The notes under the pieces were generated by a model. That model made no database searches, was not told the DNA's origin, and saw nothing but the letters and a program-made list of their open reading frames with translations. A stretch of DNA of 5,588 bases from Clostridia bacterium (GTDB taxonomy: Bacteria; Bacillota; Clostridia; UBA1381): NCBI GenBank assembly GCA_008668455.1, contig RQCD01000226.1, positions 1 to 5,588 of the forward strand, given 5' to 3'. Positions within the stretch are counted from its first letter, which is position 1. The number at the start of each line of letters is the position of its first letter. The translations under genes were made by a program, and so were the position numbers. Shown here one piece after another: positions 5,559 through 5,588 of the stretch.

Positions 5559-5588
5559 AAAATCACCTTCCAAGACTTATTTTTTCAC

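Overview
The window looks like chromosomal DNA of an anaerobic, gut-type member of the Clostridia (Lachnospiraceae/Oscillospiraceae-like). This is an inference. It rests on moderate GC content, strong AGGA/GGAG-type ribosome binding sites, tightly packed co-directional genes, and an anaerobe's oxidative-stress set: rubredoxin fusion, superoxide reductase, PerR-type repressor and a glycyl-radical activase fragment. All clear genes are on the + strand except one small ORF at the right edge.

Left module (about 84-3485): an AraC-family regulator, a thioredoxin reductase (trxB), a GNAT N-acetyltransferase and an alpha/beta hydrolase with an N-terminal hydrophobic anchor follow one another with gaps of 2 to 18 bases. 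They end at a strong intrinsic terminator (3440-3485). A -10-like TATAAT lies at the left edge. This looks like one operon led by its own regulator; what it responds to cannot be read from the sequence.

Middle (3486-3662): a short intergenic stretch carries a perfect sigma-A-type promoter (TTGACA, 17-base spacer, TATAAT). The -35 box sits in the centre of a 26-base near-perfect palindrome that looks like an operator.

Right module (3663-5161): a flavin reductase-rubredoxin fusion (Hrb-like), a class II desulfoferrodoxin (superoxide reductase), a 29-codon ORF coupled by ATGA overlap, and a Fur/PerR-family repressor. Together they read as a self-contained superoxide-detoxification operon: NAD(P)H electrons pass through flavin and rubredoxin to the superoxide reductase, and a PerR-like protein may sense peroxide. 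The repressor has two oddities at the same spot: a perfect 16-bp inverted repeat within the coding sequence, and Asn where PerR normally has a metal-binding Asp.

Right edge (5182-5588): the start of an NrdG2-type radical SAM activase is broken by a one-base frameshift in an A-tract. Its similarity then stops abruptly near 5428, at a junction with AT-rich DNA carrying a small opposite-strand ORF with a good ribosome binding site. This looks like a rearrangement or insertion boundary.

No tRNA, rRNA, CRISPR array, complete insertion sequence or classic riboswitch is recognisable. No wholly new system is evident; the best leads are the perR palindrome with its Asn substitution, the palindrome over the -35 box, and the broken right edge.
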